NCBI GenBank assembly: GCA_024529925.1
Contig: JAFEUB010000794.1
Location: 1,371,501 to 1,435,500, forward strand
Direction of reading: 5' to 3'
DNA length: 64,000 bases
Source: Ophthalmolycus amberensis
Lineage: Eukaryota > Chordata > Actinopteri > Perciformes > Zoarcidae
In this document: positions 47,101-61,200 of the stretch, one piece after another
How the letters are laid out: the number at the start of each line of letters is the position of its first letter
How positions within the stretch are numbered: position 1 is the stretch's first letter
Made by a program: the position numbers and the translations under genes
Notes under the pieces: model-generated
What the model saw: the letters and a program-made list of their open reading frames with translations, nothing else
What the model was told of the DNA's origin: nothing
Databases searched by the model: none

Positions 47101-50100
47101 ATTTTCACAACAGCATTCTGGGCTTTTGAAGAAGCTCGTTTCCCCTCAGGGCAGGGGGACTAGATTTTCAATTTACTTTATAAATTACCATTGTAAATAT
47201 CCAATTCTCCATTTTTGTTTTGCACCCACTTAATTTCTAGCTTAGTGTATTAGGTGTGTGTCTGAGTGAGTAAAAGGGGTGAAACGTGTACTAAACCTGA
47301 TACAGATGCACAGTGTCCGTGCTCAGTGCACCAGCGATACAAATGTGAAGTATTTATATTTTCAACCAACCAACCTCGAAGATTATTGAGCATCAGTTGG
47401 CAGTCTGCATTTGCAACAGTGAAAAAAAGCACGCTTTACCTTTGGTATTTGGGCCACAGCTTCCATAGGATGTGACAAAGCATTGTTGTGACAAGTGCTG
47501 CACACTCCAGCAGAGGACCAGTTTGTCTCCTGGTTGCTTGTGTCGACTGTTTCGATAAAAGCCAGCCTACTTTGCTGTTTGTGTTTGTGTTTTCCTTTTC
47601 CTTTTTTGTATTGAATAGCACAACAGGCAGGTTCATTATGCGTGTGACTCATCCCACTAGCCCACACCCCCTCCCCATCTGCTGCTGTGCGCTGGAAAGG
47701 AGAGGGAACCGCCATTGATCACTTCTTCCCTCACACATGCACGCACACACCCCACCTTCAACGTCACTATCAATCGACATGTTTAATGTTTTTGTCGGGA
47801 ATAGCTGGCATTTCCTTTTCTGTCATTTTACATCTTTTCTCTGTCATTTGCTGACATAATAAATCCCAGAGCAGGCATTAATAAAATACAAAGTAAAGCA
47901 TAATCCAACAAATTATTCAAATAATCTCAGACTGTTCAGTCAGTACAGTTTTTTTTTTTTGTAGCAGTGGCAGTCAGGAAATATATAAGGAAATATGGCT
48001 GGACAGGAGAAGTTTTGTTGAGTTTACAGCTGCCTGATAATCTAAGATGTTGTGGCAGAGGTATTGGACATATTCTGAAATAGTTCTATGAACTATAAAG
48101 ATGGGATGTCATTAATACAAAGTGCACATTCTAGGTATCCTTAGCTGATTTTCAACCGTATTACTTATACAGCAGAGTGCTCTAGTAATCGTCGTCTCAC
48201 ACATCTTTCTTGGGCCAACCCAAAAGTTAGTTCAGCAAATAGCCGGTGTCATTTTGAGGATAAATTAAGAAATGCTCTACTGGAGTAACCAAATGGCTAT
48301 AATACTTTTCCAATAGAAACTATGACAATGTTTTTGGTGGCATGTATAAAAAAATGATGAGAGACGAGATCCCGCAGGATCGGTCTGATTCAGCTTGGTA
48401 GCTGATTGATTGATTGTACTTTTGCTTTTTAACCAGAGTAGCAGTTAGGAAGGATGGGAAACTCAATCTTTCTGGAAAGTGCTCAAAACTACTATTGGTG
48501 TCAAAGTCTTCAGTTTTTTGGACGACGAATAAGAGATGCCTCCCCCAAGTTGTCCTTCGATACATGTCTTGCGCTCTCATTGGCTGTGGCTCCCCGACAG
48601 GTCAGACGTTTTGCCTGCTGGGTGAACATCTGCAATCCTCTTTGTTAACGTCTTTAAACAGCAAGCACCGAGCCAACAGCAATTTGCCTCTGATCTGGGG
48701 CTTTTGGTTGGAAGCTCCAAAAATGATTGGCGATTGAAAAATCAGGGCTAAAGTTGTGTATTGTGACCTACGCACATAACTGTGTCTGTGTTACAGACCT
48801 TATTGTCCCATGTTTTATGTTTAACTGACTAATTGGGACAACAAGTTCTGCAAGGACAAAGCAGGGCATGTTTTAGGGCTTGGCTGCCTTGTGGTTGACA
48901 GGTCGCCACCATGGTATTGTCTGGTCTGTGAGTTTTCGGTGTTTTCATCTTACAACTTCAACCCTTTTCTCAGTGTGTTTTCAGTTCATGCTAGTTAATT
49001 CTAACCCTTTTTGGTTGCATAGAAAGTATGATATAGTTAATCAGAGTTAGTGTACTTAGCTCCAACCTCTCACGTCACTTCTTGTTTGCAAAAAGCCAAA
49101 AAGATGTTAACAGCCTAAAACCAAGATGGTGAAACGGCAGCCCACAAACCAATCGTCCATTTCTTATTCAGAGTCTGGGGTTGCTCCTCTCTCCATCTCT
49201 TCGTCCACTCTTCAATTTTGTAGGAGCTCCTTATCCGTATACTCTGGCTAAAATAAGTAGGGCTATATATTTAAAAACTTCATCCACATTGTCGAAATCA
49301 TCTAAATATTCAGCCATGACATTGGAAATCTGTTTGATAAAGCTAAGCTAGGCTTTCCGTACACCGACACAAAAAACTCTGCCTGGCGAGCACTCACGTT
49401 TTCACCGCTGACTTCCAGCAAAATGCCACCTTGCGAGATTTAAGATTGAGACTTCTCCTTGAGCGAGACATTTATAATACCATTCAGAGTATGTCTGTTG
49501 CAAAATAAAAAAGGATTTTTAGTTGATGTACGTGACGATGCAAGCTTGCCCTGTATACCATTGCAGCTCTCGCTCAAAAAAAAGAATTTTTTGTCCTTAT
49601 TAGTCAATTGGACACAAAAATCATGGGAAAATAGGGTCCAGGTTTAGAAATACCGAAGTTAACATTTAAATACTGAGATAAGACAAATACAATAACAAAA
49701 TAACACTCGTCAGTGCACCACTGTGAACTAAACACTTGTAAACTAACATTGTGAAGATGAGATCATGATTAATTGTGTATTTGGAGTCCTGGTGTGAGAA
49801 GAATGTGTTGTTTTCTTGCTTTCTCACATGTAGGTGGTCCTGGACATGACATTTGGAGGTGGCGGTCATACCAAAGAAATACTGAATATGGTTCATGAAG
49901 TCACAGTCCTGGCCTTAGACCGAGATCCTACAGCCATTTCTCTGGCCCAGCAGTTAGCCAAGGAACACTCGTAAGTGATTTATTATAAGACATTAACTAG
50001 ACCAAAACACAAGTAAATGTTTGTTATAAGCCGTCTAGACAAATGTTTATACTGAATACATTTACCATCATTTTTTTATTGTTGCTGCTGACAGCTTGAC

Positions 50101-53100
50101 CATTTTGAGCAGTGTTGTGGTCATTATTTATTAAAACGTACAGTAGGTGTGATGTAGTATTGCAGTTCTCCCTGTGTTTCTCACTTCTTGCATATTCTGA
50201 GCCCGATCAAATACTGCTCGCCAAGATACAGCCCCTGAGTTTCACCAACCAATCAAATCCCTTCCTCCTTCCTAACTTAAAGCTTTTCTCCCCCCACGCA
50301 AAGCTGGTGGGCCCGGCATGTCATTTGTCAGTGTAAGAGCCCACGCCTGCAGTGTGAAGGAGATGCTGCCTCCCACGGAGGATCTATAAGATGTGAGGAA
50401 AGGGGGGGGCGGGAAGTAGAGAGAAGCCCAGAGAAGTTAAAAAGTGGAGAGAGAGAGAAAAAGAAAATGAAAACACGAGAGAGAGAGAGAGAACAGGGAG
50501 ACACGAGGACACAATGCCAGGGTGAGAGGGAGTGCGTGTGAGCATGAGCAAGGCGCGGGAGGATGAAAATGAGATGTTCCTAAGACCATGGCGTGGGAAG
50601 GAATCCTTTTACGTAGATTCTGGGGAAACCTCTCAAGGGAATCTGCTAGAGAAATGTGCCTGTGAGCAGGGAATGACAATTAAGAGAGAGCGAGAGAATG
50701 AGAACATTGTATTCTGTCAGCAGCAATATACCCCTGCTGTAAACTCTTCCACGCCTACTCGTGATGCAAGTTGAGAGAAGCTAGAGAAATCCAGCAATTA
50801 ACCAATATTATTGGAATCCTGAGTAAAAGACCCTGGCAGCCTACGCAGTGCATCCACACAACGGGGTTAGAGGTTTTTCTCTCGCCTCTGTACTCCCATT
50901 TCTTGAGGAAAGTAAAACCTCAGTGCAAACTGTTGACTGTCGGTGTGAATCTGAACCCAGTTGTACAGTATAAAAAGAATAATTTCACCTCCTAACGTTT
51001 ATTTAAAAGCATTAGCTTATGAAAGTAACCCTCCGTTCCCGAATGTCTTTAATGGGATTTGTCTCGTGCATGTTGAGCCTCGCTATTCTCTGCTTTTTAC
51101 CATTCCTGTTGTTGCTATGACTTCCCTGCGCTTGAAGCTACGCAGGAGTTGTGCCCACAATAAATGTTATGAATCTGAAAAGGCACCAAGCATTATTGAA
51201 AAGCCCGGTAAGGCAAACATTGGATTTACATGTGTGCATATGGGCTCACAAACAGACTGATGAGATGTGGTATCAACTGTTCGTATGCACATTGTTGATT
51301 TTTATTTAAGTGCCATGCCACATCGGGATAGTAGAATCTGAAAATGTTGTTCTCCGTCTTCTTTTTTAAAAATGTTTTATTTTCCTATCCTATAACAAAT
51401 TGCGTGTGCTTTGAGTAATGCTATCACTGACTGCGGTAGCAGAGGCTAGGAGCAGTTAATGTTGTCGATTGAAGACATCTGCCAATTTAAAAGTTATTTC
51501 TGGGACTCCATTAGCTGCTCATCTCATCCACACTTGTTGCCATTCTTTATCGCTATTTTTCATGGATGAATCGAGGTAGTTAGCTATGTAGGAAGATGAC
51601 ATCGCCATGTTTAGTTGAGATTCAGACAGAAAACAGCGCAGCAGGGGGCTGCGTTGTTGGGGGTATTTAGTTCGAGGTACCTGTGAGTGCCATGCTGGAT
51701 GATGTTGCATTGCAGCAACATTTCAGACTGGTTGAACTTTTATGCCGGATGACCCAGCATTGTTTTGCCAGACCCCTCTGCACCCCCGCTGCGTACTGAC
51801 TCCCTTCAAATGATTTAGAGTGCTGTGTTTTGTCACGCAGGGCCAACGGTGTGAACATGGCCTGAATCCAGCCCTCTAAATTCTGACTGGTCGACTATTT
51901 AAAAAGGGCCTTGTAAATAATGTAAACGACGGCGGGACTACACGCACACACACACACACACACACACCAGACGCTGACGCTGTTGTTTTACTCCTCACGC
52001 CTCTTGTGCTCCCATAATGCCGGCATGCTATCTAGAAATCACACAACGGAGCAGCGTTATGCAGCCGTAGTTTGGTTCAGTGTGAAAAAGCTAAAGCCGG
52101 CGTGATGGCGCATCTTCTTTATGGCAGTATTGCGGAATCTGTGTTAAAGTGATCGGGGTCTTCCTGGATAAGAGAGCATCGCTCTCCCACCTGAATAAAA
52201 GAAAGTGAAAAAAAACACACAAAACGAGAAATTCATGTGGCTTAATTGTTAGACAGCGGGGCTGGTATTGTTTTCACCGTGTGAGTCTATGGTTGAGTCA
52301 TCATGGCAAAATGTGATCCTGGAGACACCTGCTGTATCAAGAACTACCACAGAGGCGGTTTTAAGAACTTTGCCAGTTGGTTATTTTTCTGTCTGTCTGT
52401 CCGTGGACAGATTTTTTCATCGTGACAGCATCGCAAGTGTTCGAGATGCAGTCACAAATCTTTACAGGTGTGTAGTTGATATCACAATGAAGGTAGAATT
52501 CAAAGATGGGCATGTTCCAAGAAAGATTTGCTTGTTTTTCTTCACAATAGAAATAGACATTTCAAGGAGACGATGGCAAGGCCACCAACAAGAGAACAGC
52601 CAATAAATCACAAAATTCACAATTTTTATAACATGCATTAGGTCAGCTGAAGTAGCACAAATTGAAATTTTGAACAAAACATGATTTGTGTGTGTTTGTC
52701 TTGTGTTCGTTGACTCTTTCTGCCTTTCTTCTTCTGTGGACTGTAGATATTTTCATCACTGCTCCCCTGCTGAAAACAATCAATCAGTATCTTGTCTTTT
52801 GGCTTTTTGCAGGTAAAGGAACTGAGCGGGTCAACACAGGGGAATATTTCAGGCTTGATTTGTGAAGAGGCAGCATCGTGTTGAACAAGAATGCACTCAA
52901 ACAGTCTGCTGAAGGTTCCTGAGGTCCAAACTGAAGGGCGAAAGCACCCACAAAGGATGAAATGCAGCCCTAAATGCACTGCCAAGCAAATAGCTTCTCA
53001 GTGCTCCTGTGCTATTTGCCCATATTTAAGTATGGTAATATGCATTCATTTGGTGCAAAATTGGCACCTTTTCATTGCAAAAACAGTACAATTCTTAAAG

Positions 53101-54947
53101 ATCCGCCATAATAGCCACATGCCGTAAACTGTGAAATTATTAGTCTTCAGAGAGCTGGTGAGTGTATTAGGGCTGTTTAAATTTGCCAAAAATTAACTTA
53201 GAATATTCATTTTTAAAAACACAACGCTCAGTTTCTAGTGATACCTGTTGCTTTGACAGCTCACAGTGGACGAGGTACAGCTGTGCTTTCTGCTTCAAAA
53301 GTAAGTAAGACAGCAAGTACTACTCGGCCATCTTTTAAGTGGCTCTCTGCCTGGCGCTCACTGAATGCATCGCATGACCGGAGTCGCGTTGTGTGACTGC
53401 GGTTTATTTTTCTCTCTGCCATTGTTCGGCCTACTGTGATCTTTGCACAGAGGGAACATTTATACTTTGCCACATGGACAATTGCAATCAGACGCAGAAA
53501 AGTGAAAAATTGCACTCCGCTGCAAAACTGTATGGATGCGTTCGCGCTGTAATATAATAAGTGCGATATCATTCTTGAATTGGACCATGAGGCAGATAGC
53601 GGTTTTACGGTATCAGCAGCCACAACCTATTCTTTGTGAATTGACCTGTGAATGTGCTCTCCTTCCAGATGGACAAGACCAAGTTAATGCAAGGACATAT
53701 TTAGTGAAGGGAGGACATTCTAAAGTGTAGCCAAATGCTTTATGCAAAGTAAACAATGTATTAATTGAGCTTGATGTTTTTTTTTATTGATCGTGGAAAT
53801 TAAAGTTTGAGAATAAAGATACATTATACCCTATTCTACTATACTTTGCCAATTTGTTTAGATACAATTTAAAACTTGTTTGATAAAAGAAAATCCTCTT
53901 TAGTGTAGATATTATAATGTAATATATCAGATCAATATTTCGGATTGGAATGGATTATTGATTTCTTTCTGACATATGCCTCCCTGTAATTTTGTAGCTT
54001 TTAAACCTTGTAGTATCTGTTAAGTGGATGGCCAGGTGCAATTGTGAGTGGAATGTACGTGAAGACAAAATTTGACTCAAATTCGCATGGGGCAATGCAG
54101 CCTGATGCAAAGATGCACCCCTGCAAGTTGAAATGTTTCGTTTTTCCAGTAGTTGGTTGTAAACCAAAACATTGAACAGTAAAAAAAACAAATATGCGGA
54201 GAATTGAAAGTCAGTTTGACTTTATTTAAACTTGTAACGTTTAGTTTTACCTATGGGTTCTTCGCTAAAAAAGGATGCTACAGAGTAAATGGTTATTTAC
54301 CGACATTTATTTTTGGTCATTGGATCCACCATCGACTAGTATCATCAGCTCTGGCTCTTTATCTTTGTCACTGGCATTTCACATATCCCATGATTCAATC
54401 TTGGAAGCTTTGGACTGTCTCTGTGTGAGTTTCGGGAAGATCATATTCAGTGATAGGTTGATCCTGTGGGATGCCAGAATAACAAAAACTTGCATGATGT
54501 CAATGTTGTGGGGTGCTACAACTAAAAATAGCTCAGGTCACTGAAGAAATTATGAGCCCACACTTGAACCTCAGCACGTACACCACTGAAACTTGTCCTC
54601 TTTAATAATACAAGACCTTACGTAAGGCATTTATATCTCCAACACTGTGTCTAAGCCACATAAAGAAGTTAATAATTTAGAAATGTTATATAACTGTTTT
54701 GCATATTTTTATATCCTTCAGTGGCTTACAAAAACGTGTTGGTGAAGAAGTCGCAGTGTCTAGTGGAAGGTAATGGTCTTCACCTGCGTGTGGGTGGACA
54801 CACAGACTACAGAATTGTAATTGCCACGATTACGTGATATGCATGATTACAAGCCTTTGATTAGTATGATATAGCTTTCAGTATTGTATAAAAGCTAGCT
54901 ATTACGATAATTTAAAATATGTTATATAGTGTGTGTGTGTGTGTGTG

Positions 54948-54989
<42 letters not shown>

Positions 54990-55021
54990 TGTATATGTGT
55001 ATATATATATACATATATATG

Positions 55022-55078
<57 letters not shown>

Positions 55079-55265
55079 ATATATATATATATATACATAT
55101 ACATATACATATATATGTGTGTGTATATGTATATATATATGTGTATATATATGTGTGTATATATATATATATATGTGTGTGTATATATATATATGTGTGT
55201 ATATATGTGTGTATATATGTGTATATATATGTGTGTATATATATGTGTGTATATATATATATATA

Positions 55266-55298
<33 letters not shown>

Positions 55299-58200
55299 GG
55301 CCTTCAAATTGTTGTTTTTATTTTTAAGCATTCATAATTGTATTTAAAAGGATTCATAGAAATTTAATAGAAAGACTGATCTCTTTTGTATTAGAATGCT
55401 GAGTTGGATCAGCTTACTTATTTTCACCTTTTCCCATTCATGCATATAAACTGGGCAGGGTTGAGAACACTGCTTCATAACCTAGAGTAGTTTAACACTT
55501 GGACACATAACGCATAAACTCCTCCCATAGCTGCCTTCAGATAAAGCTGTGCGGTCCCACTCAGTCTGAAGCTCTTGCCCAAGTTGCTCCCCTCAACCCT
55601 CTTTTGCAGTATGCTGGTTGGCGCTGCGCACAAAAGCACCGCAAAAATGTGTCTGCAGTTACACAGAGAAGGTACTCTACATAGACCAGCTCTCAATATT
55701 TCTCTTCCCCAACACAACAGTCACTCTTCTCTCCCCCTGGCCATTCATGCAGATCCACTGTAGGTCAGGGATGGGCTTTGATCATGGAGGGGGCCACAGA
55801 AATGTAAAAAACCCTACCAGAGGGCCAGATTGAGACAATGCACTTCCACCTGTAGGATACTGTATCACCCAAATAGCAGATTATAGCTATACTAATTTAA
55901 TGAAAAGATCAAAATATATATTAGCAATCAAAGTTGACGATACTTCAATTCAATTTATTTTTGTATAGCCCAAAATCACAAATTACAAATTTGCCTTATA
56001 TTTCTATTTTCCTGATGGTACAAAAGTTAACGCCAACACTAAGTGCAACAACTAATATTCATGCTTGTAGGGCATTTCTATTCTCCCCTCCAATTCCATG
56101 ACATGTTTCAAAGAAGCATGCATTCATCTCAAAAGCCATTGACCCTCACCCACAGGTGGATCAGTATAAAGTTCTGTCTCAATGAGGTACTTCTGGCCTC
56201 TCCTGCTGCTGTGCAATAGACTGAATGTCAATATTTGTGCATCCAATCTGCATGAGCTGGAAGGCTGTCAGCCGGTTTCCCTCTTTTGCTTTTATGTGCT
56301 TCATTGTTGAGGAAACTGCTCTCGCAGGTGTAAGTGCTGCCAAATATGCTGGCCATTGAGATTGCTAAATCCCTGGAGTGGAAAGCGAGACGCGGGTAGT
56401 CGTCTCCAAAATGGAATTCCCCTCTCATTGCGCTTTGCTTGAAAGAGGTCTGACTTTAGTTCGCAAAGGTAAGATTCTAGCGGTTTCATGGTATATCACA
56501 GTAATATGTTTTCTATTTGTTGCATGACTGGGCCTTTATGTAGGTTTATGGTGGCTTATTCTGCGGTCAGGAATAATTCTCTTAAAACCAAAATCTTTTC
56601 AGTTAGTTGTATGAACACTATAAACTGACAACAGGTCAGTGGGCGACTACGTCGATGTAGCTGGTATTATGTTGGGATAGCAGTTTGCGATGTAGCTGGT
56701 ATTATGTTGGGATAGCAGTTTGCGATGTAGCTGGTATTATGTTGGGATAGCAGTTTGCGATGTAGCTGGTATTATGTTGGGATAGCAGTTTGGCTGAAGT
56801 ATTTTGGCCCCGGCAAAACATACCTTGAATCCAGTGTTTTATTCGTTGCTCTGAACCCGTCTTTCTCGACTGTAGCGGGACCATGTGCAGTGCCTTGGGC
56901 AAATGCCTCTCCAAGCGATGTTTGACACTTTGGCTTTGCTGTTTTATGGCCTCGAATCAGATGACCATAGTCAAACTCTCTGTATTCCATCACGTTTTGT
57001 GCTGAGGCGATGGCAACAATGGTGGCTATGTCCCATTTTTTTTCAAACCAAAAAAACTTCCAGACGCAGCTCTTCTCTTGGACACAAGTTCTGGAGACGC
57101 AGTTATGCTGCTTGCTCGCAGCCTTTTGGCAGTGTAAATTTGTAAATGTACAATTATTAGTTTTACTAATTGTTTTTGTGTCACAAATTATGCCATGGTT
57201 TTGTACCTGTTATAGACCTAGTTGTGTTTTTTTATTTTGTTTTGTGTTATAAAGTTATTGTAAGAAGGGTACGCAATTGATAGGTCCCCCTCTCAAGCAG
57301 CTTTCCCTGGCAGCTCTGGTCTACATATTTGAGTGTGTGCATAATGTTGTAGTGACGTCTCAAGTTGAAATCCTTCGTGGCTAATTTTGTTTCCAGGCAC
57401 ATTTAACACAAAGGTTTGCCTTTTCTGTTTCCTATTTTGCGTGGAAGATATGGTGTTGGTCCAGTTTTCTCTTTTGGCCGTTCATGTCTCTTCGTTGCGT
57501 GTTGTTGAGGAAGAGGCCTGGCTAGACCAAGTCAAGACCTTCTGCAAGCAGTTGCTTGACTACAGGCGTTGTATTTCAAGGGAGCACCCTCTATCAGTGG
57601 ACAGTATAATTACAATTGGGATCCGCGTTAAATGTGGTCAAATGACCCGCTTGATTCCAGCATCTGTGAAACCAACAATTTATTGATATTTGGAAATTGA
57701 CTTGAACTGACTAAACTTACTGCTCTTCAATATTTGTAATCATTCAGATTTAAGTAAATCATTACTGTTCATATTTTTGTCATCTGAGAAATGACATGAT
57801 TTGATTAAGAATCTGTCAACTTACAGTAATTAACACACAAACATAGATTTTAGACATTTGTAAACCAATTCAGAAATGTAGAGGGTACGAATCACATGAT
57901 TTTCACGTTAACCTTTTTTTGCCCCCACCGTAAAGTCCCTTTACAGTTTCTTTAAAGTTGCATTTCTTTTGTTTTCATTTACAACTCGGTTCTGTCTCAT
58001 CATTTAGCAGTGGGACGGAGCTGTTTTCCGAAAACAAAAAAACACCCCCCCAAAAAAGAAAAACAAGGCTTTGATAAATTCATTGTATGCCAGTTGCTGT
58101 ATGTTAGCAACTAGCCTCGAGGTAACAAGATAATCATCCGCACAGCTTGACCTCCAGTAAAAATGCTTGAAAAGAAAAGAACCCAAAAAGTTTTTGAAAA

Positions 58201-61200
58201 CTAATGAAATAAAAAGTTTGTAATCTGTCACCAAAAAGACCAAAAAAAATAGGTAGTGTTAGTGAGGAGGAAGTAAAGGAAAAGGCTCGCGCAGTTGATG
58301 GGAGAGAACAACAAAGCCTTTACTATAGATTTTTCAACAAATCAATCACGGTGCAGGATGGTGAAGAACAGAAAAGCAAAGGAAGGCCCTTGCAGCGTGG
58401 GTGAGATGCTCCCTTGCCATTTTGTCTTCAGTGGGTTTTGAAATAGAGGACCTGCCAATTTGTGTTCTTTCCTTGCATGCCCCTCGTTAATCATGAGTAA
58501 GGTGGAGTCATTGTTGTCTACATAAAAGGGGCAAATATCAAAAATAATTGGGAAAATAAATGTTTTTCAAAAGGGAAGGTTGTCGATACCTGTATTTTAT
58601 CGATACCTGTATTTATACCGATGCTGCTTACTGGTATCAATTAGGGGTGGGAATCGCCAGAGATCTCGCGATACGATATTATCGCGATACTTGGGTCACG
58701 ATACGATATTATCACGATACTTCGATATTATCACCATACTGCGATATTATCACGATACTTTCACGATACTGCGATATTCTGAGTATTGTGATAACATATA
58801 TTGCGATTTATTACTTTTTTCAACTTCAAATTATGTCCCCAAAGGAAAACTGTGTCAACAACATGTTTTATCTGAGTTCTTTCTCTGATGTCTCCAATAG
58901 GTAAAGTCAACTAGAACATTTTGCAAGACGTGTGGCTTCTACTGTCCGAAGATGTCGGCAATATATATACACGGCAATATTACCGGTAGTATCATTGAGG
59001 TTCAATTGAGATACCGCGTCTCTATTTTCTGCATTTTAGATTCATACTCTTGGATTGAATCTTGTGTTGGTGATGGACAAACACTGCCGTCGCTCTCGTC
59101 GTTTCTGTATTGGAGATATATAACTTTGTCTGAGTCATACCTTTGGAAATGATGGGAGCTCCTGCAGAGTAGAGAGCGGAAAGTCATCTTCAGTATTTGA
59201 CAAATATCAGCAAAATAATTGATGACAAAGCACATTCAAAATTGCATTGATTGCACAGACGGGGGACAGACATCCTCCCTAGATGGACTTCAGAGAACAC
59301 CAGTGGCAGCAACTTAAGTGTGTGTTTTCAAGAAATAGATGGAGTCACACTAACAAAGGCTAACAGCTATGAAGCCGCTCGATCTTATAGCGACTGTTGC
59401 CCTGACAGGGGGTGAACTGTTATTTTGAGCGTAAGAGAACCTCTCAAATTGATCTTGGGGAAGTGCGGCACACTAGGGCTGAACGATTAATCGATCACGA
59501 TTTCATAGAATGTAATTTTTAAATGGCAAAAGCTGCTATGAAAAGATACATTTTTACCATCTAACCAACCAGAGGGGTGAAAACACTGTTGCCCCCTGGG
59601 CTTCACTTGCACAGACGCTACCCTACGCTCCATGTGACATATGAGAGTAGGTGTAGATGATTAAAAAACAACTTTAAAAATGCCTCGCCACGCAAAGCTT
59701 TGACCACACTACTGTGTGAAGTTGGCCAAGGGGGCGGGTTTAAGGGCAACCCACATGTTTACATGTTACATTGTTGTACGAGTAGCGTAGCAAAGTCTCC
59801 CCTGTGCTTCTCGACCACGGTCTGGAAGCAGACGCAGGAATGATTAACAGCAAGGCTTTGAGTTATCTAAATATTTCAATTAGAGTGGTAGAGCCATAGT
59901 CAGTGTGCTCTTTAGCCTTTAAAGCCGATTCGTGTTAACTTCACACTGATTTCACATTGTACTGAGTGCTAGGAGGCTGTAGTCAACTTGAGCTGCTTAG
60001 TTTTTGCTGTTGGCTCTGTGATGTACAAAACGACTGATTTGGAAATGACAATCAGATATTTTTATCTGCCATAACTTCACTAAAATCAACGGGTGCAGAA
60101 GGTTGAAGAAGACCCTTTGCTCCTAATGTATAGAGATGATAGCTCCTGTTGCTCTCCTCCGCCATCGTCTTTGTTCACACAATGTTAAAAGGTCATATGA
60201 AAAATGCATGACTGTGGCTGGAGGACCTCACCACTCGTGCATGTGGAAGTGACTGTGTACACAGTGTCTTGCTCTGTCGGTGACAAGGAAGGATCTGAAT
60301 AGGCGAGCAAAGTCTGTTAGTGGGCTTCCAAGGAAACACCTGATTCAGTTTTAAAAGGTTGACTGCAAAGTTACTCGAGCTATTGTGGGTTTTCATTGAA
60401 TCAAATATCTCATGTGGTCTTCCCATGAACACGTCTGCTTAAAATGCTTAATATTACCTTGACTTGATGGATGCTGAATGTTGGTGTTTTTTTTCTCTGC
60501 TGTGTGTTTATGAAGCACCAGTTCATTGTATTAAAATGTCTATTATCCAACTGAAACTGATTACCTAAAAACAGCAACAGAAAGGCAATCATCTTTCACT
60601 CACACACGCAATAAAATAATGTATTTCTCTCATATTGTCTTTTTATTACTAGTTTCGTACCTTGCCTTTCACCGTGCCAATGAGCTGAATAACAATGAAA
60701 TACTACCATCCTTTTGAAAACACTGGATGTCACTGAAATAAAGTAGCATTTTCTTTTTTGCTAATCCATTTAAACAGCAGCCATGTGCATTGATATACAA
60801 ACGTCTAATAACTCCATTACGTTCCCTAATCCTTTCTCCAGCGGTCGTGTGAAACCATTGCTTGGCCGATTCAGCGAGCTTGAAGCCCTGCTGGCCGACA
60901 TGAACATTAAGCCCGGCAGCATTGATGCTGTCCTGTTGGATGCTGGCTGCTCCTCCATGCAGATGGATGAGGCGCAGAGAGGCTTCTCCCTCAGTAAGGA
61001 CGGGCCCTTGGACATGAGAATGGATGGAGAGAGGTAAGACACAGTAGGTGTGTCTGGCTGATGGATCTAAATTTGATCAACAACACTGCTGCATTAACAA
61101 AAGTGTATATTAAAAATAACACTTAACTCAATTTCCAAATAAATAGTGCTGGGAGGTGCTGGATAATTACAGTTATTGGTGCCTTGAAATTGCTTCAGTG

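Larger units (their letters stand above)
29445..49833 (+). other. mettl15: mettl15 intron 2 (20.4 kb)
   Basis: The longest intron in the window. No coding exon is needed by phase, and none was seen. It contains a (TG)n tract at 35061, a poly-G run at 39978, a (CACT)n tract at 45556, a T14 run near 44572, a dispersed duplicated sequence at 33.7 and 34.1 kb, a perfect 14-bp hairpin at 42207, a transposon end at 41815 and a repeat fragment at 49120. Most of the rest is unremarkable. Confidence 0.8.
49971..60841 (+). other. mettl15: mettl15 intron 3 (10.9 kb)
   Basis: Repeat-rich intron: GA tracts at 50.45 kb, (CA)n at 51.94 kb, the GT/TA block at 54.93 kb, a decayed hAT element at 55.77-56.49 kb, a 35-bp minisatellite at 56.65 kb, and further transposon ends at 58.64 and 59.47 kb. 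A possible cassette exon lies at 54722. Confidence 0.8.

Noticed and set aside
54912..55347. Several long overlapping open frames of Y, I, V, C and H residues on both strands
   Set aside because: They are translations of the dinucleotide microsatellite and have no coding signature.
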